Shown: positions 1 to 6,171 of the stretch, in pieces
Layout of the letters: each line of letters begins with the position of its first letter
Position numbering within the stretch: position 1 is the stretch's first letter
From: a virus
Length of the DNA: 23,696 bases
Strand: one strand, 5' to 3'
Virus record (IMG/VR): IMGVR_UViG_3300042454_000043
Coordinates: 1 to 23,696 of that record
Program-made: the position numbers and the translations under genes
Notes under the pieces: model-generated
Told to the model about the DNA's origin: nothing
The model's input: the letters and a program-made list of their open reading frames with translations, nothing else
Database searches by the model: none

Positions 1-10
1 ATGGTTTCAT
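1..10 (-). CDS. Start of an unidentified gene cut by the window edge
   Basis: The stop codon of the ERF-family gene forms an ATGA overlap with an ATG at position 10. Only Met-Lys-Pro can be read before the window ends. The 4-nt overlap is the same coupling used by many gene pairs in this window, so a real downstream gene is likely. Its product cannot be told. Confidence 0.4.
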
Positions 11-558
11 ATAGCCTCATCCATTAACATTTCTCTTTGCTCTTCTGTGATGTCGCATTTAGCTTCAACGTCTGCAATTGTGATTTCGTTTTTAGCCAAT
101 TTTTCAACAATCTGTTTCCATGCCGCCGAGCCTTTAACCAATGCAATTTTTTTAGGCTTTGTTTCTTGCACTTTGCCATGTGTGTTTGTTGTGTCGCTGT
201 CTTTTGTATCGTCCAGAGCAAACATACCCCCAAGCGCAAATTTTCGAGCGTAACTCGATGACGAACCAAACGACTGCGAAATGTCCATGCCTTTGCGGTT
301 TGGGTCAATGCCTGCGCATCCAGTTGTCGTTATAACAATACCATTTGGCAAAGTAAGTTGGACACTTGACTCGCAATAAATTAATCCGCCCGCCTCTTTG
401 ATTTGGTCTGAAATAGTTAGCATGCAACCATACTTTAAAAGATAAGGTTTTAACGCTTCAAGTATATCCTCGCAATTGCGATACTTGTATTTTCCAAAAG
501 CATTAAACTGATTTTTCGGTGCTTTTAATTCCGATTGAATTTTGATAAGTTCTGACAT
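7..558 (-). CDS. erf: ERF-family single-strand DNA annealing protein
   Basis: A 183-aa protein that resembles the ERF recombinase family. These phage proteins bind single-stranded DNA and anneal complementary strands during recombination and genome circularisation. Visible family marks are the N-terminal stretch around residues 23-40 (YKYRNCEDILEALKPYL), then a beta-rich part with GCAGIDP at about 80-86, and the conserved QSFGSSSSYARKFAL segment at about 95-109 followed by LDD. The last 60 residues are charged and look like a linker plus a small helical tail. It is preceded by a promoter-like site and an A-rich leader, and an ATGA overlap couples it to the next gene. It is the only gene in the left block with a clear function and points to a recombination or early module. 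The family call is from recognition, not alignment. Confidence 0.85.
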   Translation of the reverse strand: MSELIKIQSELKAPKNQFNAFGKYKYRNCEDILEALKPYLLKYGCMLTISDQIKEAGGLIYCESSVQLTLPNGIVITTTGCAGIDPNRKGMDISQSFGSSSSYARKFALGGMFALDDTKDSDTTNTHGKVQETKPKKIALVKGSAAWKQIVEKLAKNEITIADVEAKCDITEEQREMLMDEAI

Positions 559-581
559 TTTTTAGGTTTTTTAGTGATTTG

Positions 582-612
582 TAAATTTAAACATTTAAAG
601 TATTTAATCAAA
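582..612 (-). promoter_or_regulatory. Bacteroidota-type promoter in front of the ERF gene
   Basis: On the minus strand TTTG (612-609) is followed after 19 nt by TAAATTTA (589-582). The Bacteroidota primary sigma consensus is TTTG, 19-21 nt, TAnnTTTG, so only the last base of the -7 box differs. A transcript would start near 575, leaving a leader of about 17 nt before the ATG at 558. It sits in the only non-coding gap between the 73-aa gene and ERF. The region is very AT-rich, so chance matches are possible. Confidence 0.4.
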
Positions 613-616
613 TTTT

Positions 617-838
617 TTAGCGAATATTTTTAAACAATTCGTAATTGTCTCGCAGTTCTAATTTGATGACTTTTTTCTCAGTCATTTCCAGTTGCGCCCG
701 AATGTGTTTGCCCCAACGTTCTAAACTGATATTTGCATCCTCTGGCTTTGTGCCAGTTGTGGATTGAACGAAAACAACTTCTGTCTTTGGACATCCGTCC
801 TCTTCTTGTCTGTGTGGATAAGTATGGATTAACTTCAT
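617..838 (-). CDS. Small hypothetical protein (73 aa)
   Basis: Not recognised. The start is fixed by an ATGA overlap with the stop of the 108-aa gene upstream. The protein is soluble in appearance, with an extended first half and a helical, charged second half (SLERWGKHIRAQLEMTEKK, then VIKLELRDNYELF). No membrane segment or known motif is seen. It is the last gene of a tightly coupled set before the gap and promoter-like site in front of ERF, so a role in early phage functions is possible but not shown. Confidence 0.65.
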   Translation of the reverse strand: MKLIHTYPHRQEEDGCPKTEVVFVQSTTGTKPEDANISLERWGKHIRAQLEMTEKKVIKLELRDNYELFKNIR

Positions 839-1161
839 GATTTGATTATTTGATTGATTAAAGATTGATTAACTAATGAGCCACATTTTTCAATTAGATG
901 CAATTTATCCGCATCGCTTTTGTAATGAATTGGCAGTTTGATAATACCATGACATGCGAGCAGGGTCATTGCTTGGTCTGCTGAGTCTGGATAATAAAGC
1001 GGAGCATAACAATTTGGCATTGTGAATGTCTCCCAGTTCAATTTAATTTCGAACTCATCTTTGATAAAATGCGCCATGAATGGCTCTTCGATTCGTTCTA
1101 TTAAGACAAAACCTTGTTTGCTTAATACTTGCGCAAATGCGTCAATGTTTGTTGCTATCAT
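835..1161 (-). CDS. Hypothetical protein (108 aa)
   Basis: Not recognised. The ATG overlaps the stop of the 126-aa gene by 4 nt (ATGA) and its own stop overlaps the next ATG in the same way, so it lies inside a translationally coupled string. The sequence has a mixed alpha/beta look: a helix near the N-terminus (NIDAFAQVLSKQGF), strands in the middle with several aromatic residues (NWETF, YAPLYY), and a C-terminal helix with CGSLVNQSLINQII. No catalytic motif or membrane segment is visible. Confidence 0.65.
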   Translation of the reverse strand: MIATNIDAFAQVLSKQGFVLIERIEEPFMAHFIKDEFEIKLNWETFTMPNCYAPLYYPDSADQAMTLLACHGIIKLPIHYKSDADKLHLIEKCGSLVNQSLINQIIKS

Positions 1162-1538
1162 TTTATGCGTGTGATTTTAAAGTGTTTGCCATTATCGTAA
1201 TAAACCTCAAATTCAAAATCTCTGTTTCTTGTTTTTCTGTAATAAGATACCAGAGAGCGTTGGTTTTTGATTTCGATTTCACTTACCGAATAGTTCTCGC
1301 CAAGTTTCATTTTGCCAATGATTGTCTGGTTGTAAGTTCGTGAAATGTCCCCCGCTTTTTTTCTTGCATGCTCTCTGACATATTTCATGGCCTCTCTAAG
1401 TTCAATAAAATTGCATTCGACTGCATGTTCTTTGCCGTCAAAGGCGTAAACCAGAACTTCGTTTCCGAATTGCTTAATCATGTAATCGACTCCATTTTCT
1501 TTGGCTTCGATTTTGCCTTTTAGTCTAAAGTTTACCAC
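1158..1538 (-). CDS. Hypothetical protein (126 aa), GTG start
   Basis: Not recognised. The chosen start is GTG at 1538, because AAGGAG (1548-1543) lies 4 nt upstream, one of the few good Shine-Dalgarno sites here; this spacing is slightly short. The next in-frame ATG would start at residue 20 and lacks a comparable site. The start overlaps the 116-aa gene by 14 nt. The protein is basic and strand-rich, with a central helix (NFIELREAMKYVREHARKK) and a C-terminal run of strands (FEFEVYYDNGKHFKITRIK). A nucleic-acid-binding role would fit the charge but is not shown. Confidence 0.65.
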   Translation of the reverse strand: MVNFRLKGKIEAKENGVDYMIKQFGNEVLVYAFDGKEHAVECNFIELREAMKYVREHARKKAGDISRTYNQTIIGKMKLGENYSVSEIEIKNQRSLVSYYRKTRNRDFEFEVYYDNGKHFKITRIK

Positions 1539-1875
1539 TTGTCTCCTTAATTAAATTGTAAAATAAATCGTATTTGTTTTCGTCAATAAATTGGTAAAAT
1601 GGAATAAATGCAGGATTCTCGCCCTCGTCATCTGTCCTAACTAAATATTTGCCGTTTAATGTGTTTTTATTTATTTCCTCAATGCTATAAAATTCTGATA
1701 AGTATTTGTCCAATTCGTTTTCTGTGATTAGAACATAGCTTTCGGCTTCGTTTTCGTCTGTGGTAAAATAACCATTAACAATATAATTTGAGCCGTCATT
1801 ACTAATATAAACAATTTCACATTCTGAGTTCACTGGCAAACTCGCCAGTGTCCTTGTTTGTTTAGTTGCGCCCAT
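1525..1875 (-). CDS. Acidic hypothetical protein (116 aa)
   Basis: Not recognised. The ATG shares its A with the TAA stop of the 42-aa membrane protein gene (TAATG), which fixes the start. The product is strongly acidic, rich in Asp, Glu, Asn and Tyr, with an N-terminal strand region (CEIVYISNDGSNYIVNGYF) and later helices (NELDKYLSEFYSIEEIN; DENKYDLFYNLIKE). Small acidic phage proteins are often inhibitors or DNA mimics, but nothing in this sequence proves that. Confidence 0.65.
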   Translation of the reverse strand: MGATKQTRTLASLPVNSECEIVYISNDGSNYIVNGYFTTDENEAESYVLITENELDKYLSEFYSIEEINKNTLNGKYLVRTDDEGENPAFIPFYQFIDENKYDLFYNLIKETSGKL

Positions 1876-2003
1876 TACGATAAGAAATAAAATAAAAGGC
1901 CAAGAAATGACCCGAAAAAAAGAATTAAAACTCCGAAACCCAATAAGGCCTCGTCAATTTCTGCAATAGATAAATTTGTGTTTTTTGTTTTTAGCTTGTT
2001 CAT
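1875..2003 (-). CDS. Small single-span membrane protein (42 aa)
   Basis: A short open frame starting at ATG 2003 and ending at TAA 1877-1875, where it overlaps the next ATG (TAATG). The first 20 residues are polar (MNKLKTKNTNLSIAEIDEAL) and are followed by one hydrophobic stretch of about 20 residues (LLGFGVLILFFGSFLGLLFYF), so it should be a one-span inner membrane protein with its N-terminus in the cytoplasm. It fills most of the gap between the 78-aa and 116-aa genes. The coupling to the next gene supports it. Function unknown. Confidence 0.6.
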   Translation of the reverse strand: MNKLKTKNTNLSIAEIDEALLGFGVLILFFGSFLGLLFYFLS

Positions 2004-2056
2004 GATTTTGTTTTTAAAATTTATGCAGTGATGGATGCTGCTCCCCTTTTGGTTTT

Positions 2057-2293
2057 TTATAATGTTTTATATTTTGGATTTACCCAAGTTAAATTTTTTT
2101 GCATATAACCCTCTATAATTTCATAAGGTATTAATGTAGGCTCTACAACAAAAACCGATACCCAAGTTCCCCAACTTACTTTGACTCTGTTTTTTTGTGT
2201 GTCAATCTCTTCAATAATTCCAACTCTACCAACAACGTAATCGCCTTTGGCTCTCACTACTTCTAATCCGATTGATGCGTTTTGAATGTTCAT
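2057..2293 (-). CDS. Small beta-rich hypothetical protein (78 aa)
   Basis: Not recognised by name. The core (VVGRVGIIEEID, then NRVKVSWGTW and VFVVEPTLI, about residues 20-55) reads like a compact SH3- or KOW-like beta barrel, a fold often used for binding nucleic acid or protein. This is inference from the strand pattern. It is the first gene after the terminator at 2436-2464 and lies 33 nt downstream of the predicted transcription start from the promoter at 2333-2363, so it should be the leading gene of the left transcription unit. Confidence 0.65.
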   Translation of the reverse strand: MNIQNASIGLEVVRAKGDYVVGRVGIIEEIDTQKNRVKVSWGTWVSVFVVEPTLIPYEIIEGYMQKNLTWVNPKYKTL

Positions 2294-2326
2294 AATTTTT
2301 AGTTTTTAAAGGTTTTCGTTTGATTT

Positions 2327-2340
2327 GATATTCAAATATC
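2327..2340. promoter_or_regulatory. Palindrome overlapping the -7 box (possible operator)
   Basis: GATATT-CA-AATATC is a perfect inverted repeat with 6-nt arms. It covers the -7 element and the predicted start point of the promoter at 2333-2363, the usual place for a repressor site. AT-rich DNA makes short palindromes common, so this remains a proposal. Confidence 0.3.
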
Positions 2341-2363
2341 GTTTTAAATATTTAAAAAACAAA
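2333..2363 (-). promoter_or_regulatory. Promoter for the left gene block
   Basis: On the minus strand TTTG (2363-2360) and GATATTTG (2340-2333) are separated by 19 nt. This matches the Bacteroidota sigma consensus TTTG-N19-TAnnTTTG with one mismatch. It lies just after a strong terminator and before the first gene of the left block, which is where a promoter is expected. The start point would be near 2326. Confidence 0.5.
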
Positions 2364-2435
2364 ACAATTTTTATTTTTTTTTAATCTTTTTTTCACAATC
2401 TGTAATTTTAACTATTTAAAGCCACTTTTTAGGGC

Positions 2436-2464
2436 AAAAAAAAAGCCACACATTTCTGCGTGGC
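2436..2464 (-). terminator. Rho-independent terminator ending the lysis block
   Basis: On the minus strand a 7-bp stem (GCCACGC paired with GTGTGGC, including one G-T pair) with a 6-nt loop is followed by nine T. It lies 23 nt after the stop of the lipoprotein gene and upstream of the promoter at 2333-2363, so it separates the late block from the left block. Confidence 0.85.
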
Positions 2465-2486
2465 CTCTCCAAACTATGAACCTAAA

Positions 2487-2918
2487 CTAAAAAACCCGAA
2501 TTTTTGACATTATATATAACACAATAGCCACTAATATAATTAAACCGAATAACCAGAGAGACCATGTCCCGCTCTCCTTAACTACTTGCTTTGACTTCTG
2601 CTCGACTTTCTTTTCCTCAACCACTACTTGTTTTGTTTTAACCTCTTCGTGTCTCACAACGGCTAATTTGCGTTTGTGAATAATCTGTCTGGTTAACTTC
2701 TTTGGCGCAGATTGAATTTGCCCCAACGTATCGATGTGAACTTCATAGTCAATAGTTTCCAATATAACAACAACAGACGAATCGTTGACAACCTCTGAGA
2801 CCTTTGTTTCTGTCTCAATCTTAACCTCGCTCTTTGTCTCGGTCTCAACGCTTGTCGATTGTTTCTTGACTCCGCAACTTGCTAAAATTATTGCTAAAAA
2901 TATTATTGTTATTCTCAT
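2487..2918 (-). CDS. Lipoprotein with C-terminal membrane span, u-spanin candidate (143 aa)
   Basis: The protein begins with a short lipoprotein signal (MRITIIFLAIILASC; lipobox LASC, Cys15) and ends with one transmembrane segment at about residues 119-137 (LWLFGLIILVAIVLYIM). In between is a Thr/Val/Glu/Lys-rich, probably strand-forming periplasmic part. An outer-membrane lipid anchor plus a C-terminal inner-membrane span is the defining layout of one-piece spanins (phage T1 gp11 type), which disrupt the outer membrane at lysis. ATG 2918 is chosen over TTG 2936 because the signal peptide starts there and is preceded by an A-rich tract. It is the last gene before a terminator, in a region with holin and endolysin genes. 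The spanin role is inferred from topology. Confidence 0.65.
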   Translation of the reverse strand: MRITIIFLAIILASCGVKKQSTSVETETKSEVKIETETKVSEVVNDSSVVVILETIDYEVHIDTLGQIQSAPKKLTRQIIHKRKLAVVRHEEVKTKQVVVEEKKVEQKSKQVVKESGTWSLWLFGLIILVAIVLYIMSKIRVF

Positions 2919-2929
2919 TTTTTTTATTT

Positions 2930-3157
2930 TTAACAATCCTCATCTTCAAAGTTTAACCATTTTAATCTTTGGTCGATTAACTTTATTAACTCGGTTTGCC
3001 ATTCAACCTTTTTGTTTGGGAAATATAGCAATGTGTTCTCTTCAACTTCCCAAAGAAACTCTTTTAAGAAATATAATTCCTTATAGATGTCCTCATCTGC
3101 CATGTCTTCGATTTCCTCTTCAATCGGATTCTCTGGTTTCTCTGGTTTCTTGCTCAT
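2930..3157 (-). CDS. Small acidic hypothetical protein (75 aa)
   Basis: Not recognised. Its ATG overlaps the stop of the metallophosphoesterase gene by 4 nt (ATGA), which fixes the start. The product has a charged, proline-containing N-terminus (KKPEKPENPIEEEIED) and then helices rich in Leu, Trp and Glu (IYKELYFLKEFLWEVEENTLLYF; ELIKLIDQRLKWLNF). No membrane span. Coupling suggests a job linked to its upstream or downstream neighbour, but no function can be given. Confidence 0.6.
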   Translation of the reverse strand: MSKKPEKPENPIEEEIEDMADEDIYKELYFLKEFLWEVEENTLLYFPNKKVEWQTELIKLIDQRLKWLNFEDEDC

Positions 3158-4368
3158 TCTGCAAATATCGGAATTTTAACTGAAATTCCTCTCTTTTCGT
3201 CTAACAATGTAAACGCTTGCGCAGGCTTTTCGGGTTTGAATCCCGCCTTGTGTCCGTAAGGAGACAAGCCAATTAATGACCCATTGACGCAGCAGCTTGT
3301 TGTCGGATAAAATAATTGATGGAAATGGCCTAAACAAGTGAAATCGGCTTTTCTTTGCTCATCTTTTCTTAACAAATATTTAATCAAAGGAATTGTCAAC
3401 CCGCCAATGCCGCCCCCATATTTGACCGCCTCGCCATGAAAGAACCTAATTGTTTTGCCCAGAACTTTGACATAACAATCGTCCGACTCTGGCATGTGAA
3501 ATGTCATTCGCTTTTCGTTTCTAAACAAATCCTTTAAATCCGAATACATCATGAACTCGTAATTGGTTGCCGAACTCGTTGAAATGTGCATCTTTTTTGT
3601 ATTCCTGCCATGATTACCAACCGAGCATGGTATGATAAAATTTACTTTGGTATTTTTTAATAAAAACTCAAAGCCATTCATGATTAATTGCTTTGCCATT
3701 CGGATTGCTTGCAATGGCGATAGGTTATTTGACTCAACCAACTCGTCATGAATGTAGCCAGATATAAAGTCGCCACCCAACCAAACCACAACGTCTTTAA
3801 TGTGAACGTCTTTGCTCTCTTTGTCAATTAACTTGACAATGTTTTGAAATATAGCTATCGAGCGTTTCTCTGCAATCTTCAAATTGTATTCATTAAATCC
3901 ATTGACTTGCCCACGTCTCACGTTCTCTTCAATGTGCCAGTCAGACAAAGAAATTATTGGCGTTCCCATGTTTTTTTGACCGCTTGACTTTTCAAATTTG
4001 ATTTCCAGAGTGTCGCTCTTTTCTTTAATAGCTAATAAATCGTCATAGGCCTGCTCGGTTGCCTCTAATTTATTTAACAAGTATTCGTTTTTCTTTTTAA
4101 CATCATTCAGTTGAGCCGCTAAGGCTTTGTTTTTTCGGTCTTCTTGAATGACAATGCTAATGTCTTTAACCTTTTCAATCGGTTGCTCAATGTTTGGCAA
4201 TGGATTGTCTCTGAAAAATGCTTTGACGCCTGCTCGTATTCCCTCCAGACCAGTTGTGCCAAGTTCTTTTGGGTAACTTTCCTTTAATAACTGCGCAAAA
4301 TGAGTTTTGTTTCGGCCAAGTTGCTCAAATGAATCGAGGTTGGCAACGATAAATTTTTCGTATTTCAT
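3154..4368 (-). CDS. Calcineurin-like metallophosphoesterase (404 aa)
   Basis: The C-terminal two thirds carry the metal-binding motifs of the calcineurin-like phosphoesterase fold in order: SDWH at about 142-145, GGDF at 198-201, GNHGR at 251-255, HGE at 311-313 and GHFH at 347-350. These bind two metal ions and hydrolyse phosphoesters; relatives include DNA nucleases of the Mre11/SbcD type and many phage enzymes of unknown substrate. The first 60 residues could be a small helical DNA- or protein-binding domain, and 65-125 is a charged helix, probably a coiled coil. It lies between the endolysin and a small gene, with a promoter-like site upstream. A role in DNA processing is likelier than in lysis, but the substrate cannot be read from the sequence. 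Confidence 0.8.
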   Translation of the reverse strand: MKYEKFIVANLDSFEQLGRNKTHFAQLLKESYPKELGTTGLEGIRAGVKAFFRDNPLPNIEQPIEKVKDISIVIQEDRKNKALAAQLNDVKKKNEYLLNKLEATEQAYDDLLAIKEKSDTLEIKFEKSSGQKNMGTPIISLSDWHIEENVRRGQVNGFNEYNLKIAEKRSIAIFQNIVKLIDKESKDVHIKDVVVWLGGDFISGYIHDELVESNNLSPLQAIRMAKQLIMNGFEFLLKNTKVNFIIPCSVGNHGRNTKKMHISTSSATNYEFMMYSDLKDLFRNEKRMTFHMPESDDCYVKVLGKTIRFFHGEAVKYGGGIGGLTIPLIKYLLRKDEQRKADFTCLGHFHQLFYPTTSCCVNGSLIGLSPYGHKAGFKPEKPAQAFTLLDEKRGISVKIPIFAE

Positions 4369-4389
4369 AGTTTAGGGTCTAATTTTCTG

Positions 4390-4419
4390 CAAATTAGCAA
4401 TTATTTTAACAATAACAAA
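4390..4419 (-). promoter_or_regulatory. Promoter-like site before the phosphoesterase gene
   Basis: On the minus strand TTTG (4419-4416) is followed by CTAATTTG (4397-4390), close to the Bacteroidota TTTG / TAnnTTTG pair but with a one-base shorter -7 box. It falls in the only clear gap (about 50 nt) between the endolysin and phosphoesterase genes, with about 21 nt from the box to the ATG. Confidence 0.3.
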
Positions 4420-5025
4420 TTAACCCAGTAACGTATGGAACTCTTTGAAATGTTTAATCCTATCTGCGAGGCCAATTGTGCCGCCATTGACACGCTTAGT
4501 AATTGATGTTACAACTATGTCTGTTGCTCCTTTGTCTGCAATTGCATTTAATCCATTTTTGCTCCAAAACCATGCAGCCGATGCCAATGGATATTTGGTT
4601 GCGACCAATTCTGGATTGGCCATTATGTCTTCGGGAACGCTTTTGTCAAATTCCATATAATTAGCCTTGCCAGTTAGTTGAATATATCCCTTGCCAGAAT
4701 ATTTAAAACCATCCTTTGACGCTTCGTTTCCATTACCCATTCTATTGGCGTAAACTTTTGATGCGATTTTCTCTGGTTGCCTTGCAAAATCTTTGGCAGA
4801 CTCTAAAGTCGGAAAGTATTTTTTAAATATTTTGTTTAATCCCTCAGCCGAATAGTTTAGATTTTCTTTTGTAGCTTTAAAATTAGCCGATTCATGGCCA
4901 CATTGAGCCAAAAAATGCGCAAGTCTTAAAGATGTATTTACTTTGTAATTACTTTCAATAAATGGAATTTGTGCAATGACTGAATCTGGGACATGTCCTT
5001 TTAGTTTGGTTAAATCTAATGCCAT
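4420..5025 (-). CDS. GH19-type endolysin (201 aa)
   Basis: The protein resembles the glycoside hydrolase 19 (chitinase-like) lysozymes used by many phages to cut peptidoglycan. Visible marks are LAQCGHESANF at about 39-49 with the likely catalytic Glu45, a second candidate acid Glu54 in KENLNY, YANRMGN at 92-98, GYIQLTG at 113-119 and the ITKRVNGG segment at 175-182. The full catalytic domain is present and no binding domain follows, so it is of usual length for a single-domain endolysin. There is no signal peptide, so release through the holin is expected. It overlaps the upstream 139-aa membrane protein by 10 nt, in a lysis cluster. Confidence 0.88.
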   Translation of the reverse strand: MALDLTKLKGHVPDSVIAQIPFIESNYKVNTSLRLAHFLAQCGHESANFKATKENLNYSAEGLNKIFKKYFPTLESAKDFARQPEKIASKVYANRMGNGNEASKDGFKYSGKGYIQLTGKANYMEFDKSVPEDIMANPELVATKYPLASAAWFWSKNGLNAIADKGATDIVVTSITKRVNGGTIGLADRIKHFKEFHTLLG

Positions 5026-5435
5026 ATTAGTAAGTATAAAAATGTAATAAATCCAATGCCAATAAATATATTGCTCGGCTCTTTGTTTTCCTTAGCCAAT
5101 TCCATAGATTTTGCGTCTAATTCGTACCTATTTGATTGCTCATTGTAATTATAAAGCAAATAATTACCATTTGGAATCAAAATAGATGTTCTTTGGATTG
5201 TGTCTTTTGTCGGTTTTATTTTTGTAATAGAATCCAGTTCTATTTTTAGCCTATCAATTTGGCTTTTAGTGTTTTTAAATACCAGATTGATGTTTTCAGC
5301 TTGCTTCTTTGTCATTACAACAATAGTGTCTTTGCCCTCAATTCGTTGAGTCGGATATGATTGGCTCGATGCTGAATGGGATAGACTTGTCAGCAGAATT
5401 ATACTCAACAATAGCCTTAGTTTCTTGCAATTCAT
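5016..5435 (-). CDS. Signal-peptide protein with C-terminal membrane span, spanin-like (139 aa)
   Basis: The N-terminus looks like a secretion signal (MNCKKLRLLLSIILLTSLSHS, then ASSQ), followed by a helical, probably coiled-coil region (about 40-70), a Thr/Asn/Tyr-rich part and a C-terminal hydrophobic span (about 122-138, IFIGIGFITFLYLLIW). No lipobox Cys is seen at the cleavage region, so it is not a textbook lipoprotein. The start overlaps the upstream 108-aa gene by 98 nt in another frame; the signal peptide in the overlap supports this start over the internal Met at residue 42, which falls after the overlap. Location before the endolysin and topology suggest a lysis accessory. Confidence 0.65.
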   Translation of the reverse strand: MNCKKLRLLLSIILLTSLSHSASSQSYPTQRIEGKDTIVVMTKKQAENINLVFKNTKSQIDRLKIELDSITKIKPTKDTIQRTSILIPNGNYLLYNYNEQSNRYELDAKSMELAKENKEPSNIFIGIGFITFLYLLIWH

Positions 5436-5664
5436 TTTTTAATTGTGTTTTTTCCTCTTCTAATGTTTCAATGCTTTGTCTCATTCCACTCACTTTGCTT
5501 TCAGACATCTTATCAATCTGTTTTGCAAGTGTATTAATTTTGTTTAATCTAAGTTTAGATTTTTCGATGAGCGCATCCAATTCCTGCTCTTTTGGGTCAA
5601 CCATCTTTGGCGATTGCGCCAAAACAATAGTCATGCAAAACACAAGTAAAATTGCTATTCTCAT
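5338..5664 (-). CDS. Secreted coiled-coil protein, spanin-like (108 aa)
   Basis: The first 16-18 residues (MRIAILLVFCMTIVLAQ) look like a signal peptide or membrane anchor. The rest is strongly helical with heptad-like charge (about 25-88, including LRLNKINTLAKQIDKM and SIETLEEEKTQLKNELQE), typical of periplasmic coiled coils of spanins. It overlaps the upstream 90-aa gene by 4 nt (ATGA) and the downstream 139-aa gene by 98 nt. An overlapping pair of envelope proteins beside an endolysin recalls the Rz/Rz1 arrangement, but which partner spans which membrane is not settled by sequence alone. Confidence 0.65.
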   Translation of the reverse strand: MRIAILLVFCMTIVLAQSPKMVDPKEQELDALIEKSKLRLNKINTLAKQIDKMSESKVSGMRQSIETLEEEKTQLKNELQETKAIVEYNSADKSIPFSIEPIISDSTN

Positions 5665-5933
5665 TTTATTATCTGTAACATTTCAACTTTTGAAATCATA
5701 TAGCCAAGCGTTGAATCGCTTTTCCTAATATGCTCAGTCAACTTATCAATTTTTTGGTTTAATATAACAACTTCAGTATTGCACGAATCTATTTGCTTTG
5801 TATAATTCATTTTACCATCGACATACAAATAGCCAATTGCTGCAAGCACAATGAATAACAATCCTTTGACTGGGTCTTTGCTAAACTGCTCAAAAGATAT
5901 TGGCAAAACCTTAATTTCCGCTTTCTTTTCCAT
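5661..5933 (-). CDS. Membrane-anchored coiled-coil protein, inner spanin-like (90 aa)
   Basis: Starting at ATG 5933, the protein has a short cytoplasmic part, one membrane span at about 23-38 (KGLLFIVLAAIGYLYV) and a helical, heptad-like outer part (about 45-88). This is the layout of an inner-membrane spanin subunit. A longer reading from 5969 is possible, but it would overlap the upstream gene by 59 nt instead of 23 nt and add a basic stretch with no clear purpose; ATG 5933 is preceded by AAGAAGAAG-like A/G-rich sequence. It overlaps the next gene by 4 nt. The lysis role is inferred from topology and neighbours. Confidence 0.6.
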   Translation of the reverse strand: MEKKAEIKVLPISFEQFSKDPVKGLLFIVLAAIGYLYVDGKMNYTKQIDSCNTEVVILNQKIDKLTEHIRKSDSTLGYMISKVEMLQIIK

Positions 5934-6171
5934 CTTCTTTTTTACCCCAAATTTTGTCAACAGACGCAAGGCCTAAACATCCAAATGCTAATAATGCAAC
6001 TGCGTCAACTAAGTCCTTAGACGGCGCAAAATGAGCCTCAGTGAATGAGTTTGAATACATAGTAACGCAGAGCGTTAGTGCAGATATGATACCAACAAAG
6101 CGCTTAGACGATGGCGTTCCCTTTTCGTCCTTAAAAAGACCAGTTAACCAAATTTTTATATTATTTATCAT
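5911..6171 (-). CDS. Small two-span membrane protein, possible second holin (86 aa)
   Basis: Two hydrophobic segments are visible at about residues 25-43 (FVGIISALTLCVTMYSN) and 54-71 (LVDAVALLAFGCLGLASV), with the preceding PSSKRF motif and a charged C-terminus (KKEDGKESG). Proteins of this kind are common next to holins in Bacteroidota phages. Its ATG overlaps the holin stop by 4 nt, so the two are translated together; an antiholin or holin-partner role is plausible but not proven. Confidence 0.65.
   Translation of the reverse strand: MINNIKIWLTGLFKDEKGTPSSKRFVGIISALTLCVTMYSNSFTEAHFAPSKDLVDAVALLAFGCLGLASVDKIWGKKEDGKESGN

Noticed and set aside
2304-2435. A further small gene in the gap between the lipoprotein and 78-aa genes
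   Set aside because: The stretch is very AT-rich with frequent stops; it is explained by terminator, promoter and leader.
1080-5728. Several plus-strand open frames of 70-130 codons
   Set aside because: They lie opposite well-supported minus-strand genes, give Cys/Phe/Ser-rich low-quality proteins, and lack coupling or upstream signals.
5934-5969. Longer N-terminus (MRLLTKFG) for the 90-aa spanin-like protein
   Set aside because: It increases overlap with the upstream gene and adds a basic stretch before an otherwise good start at 5933.
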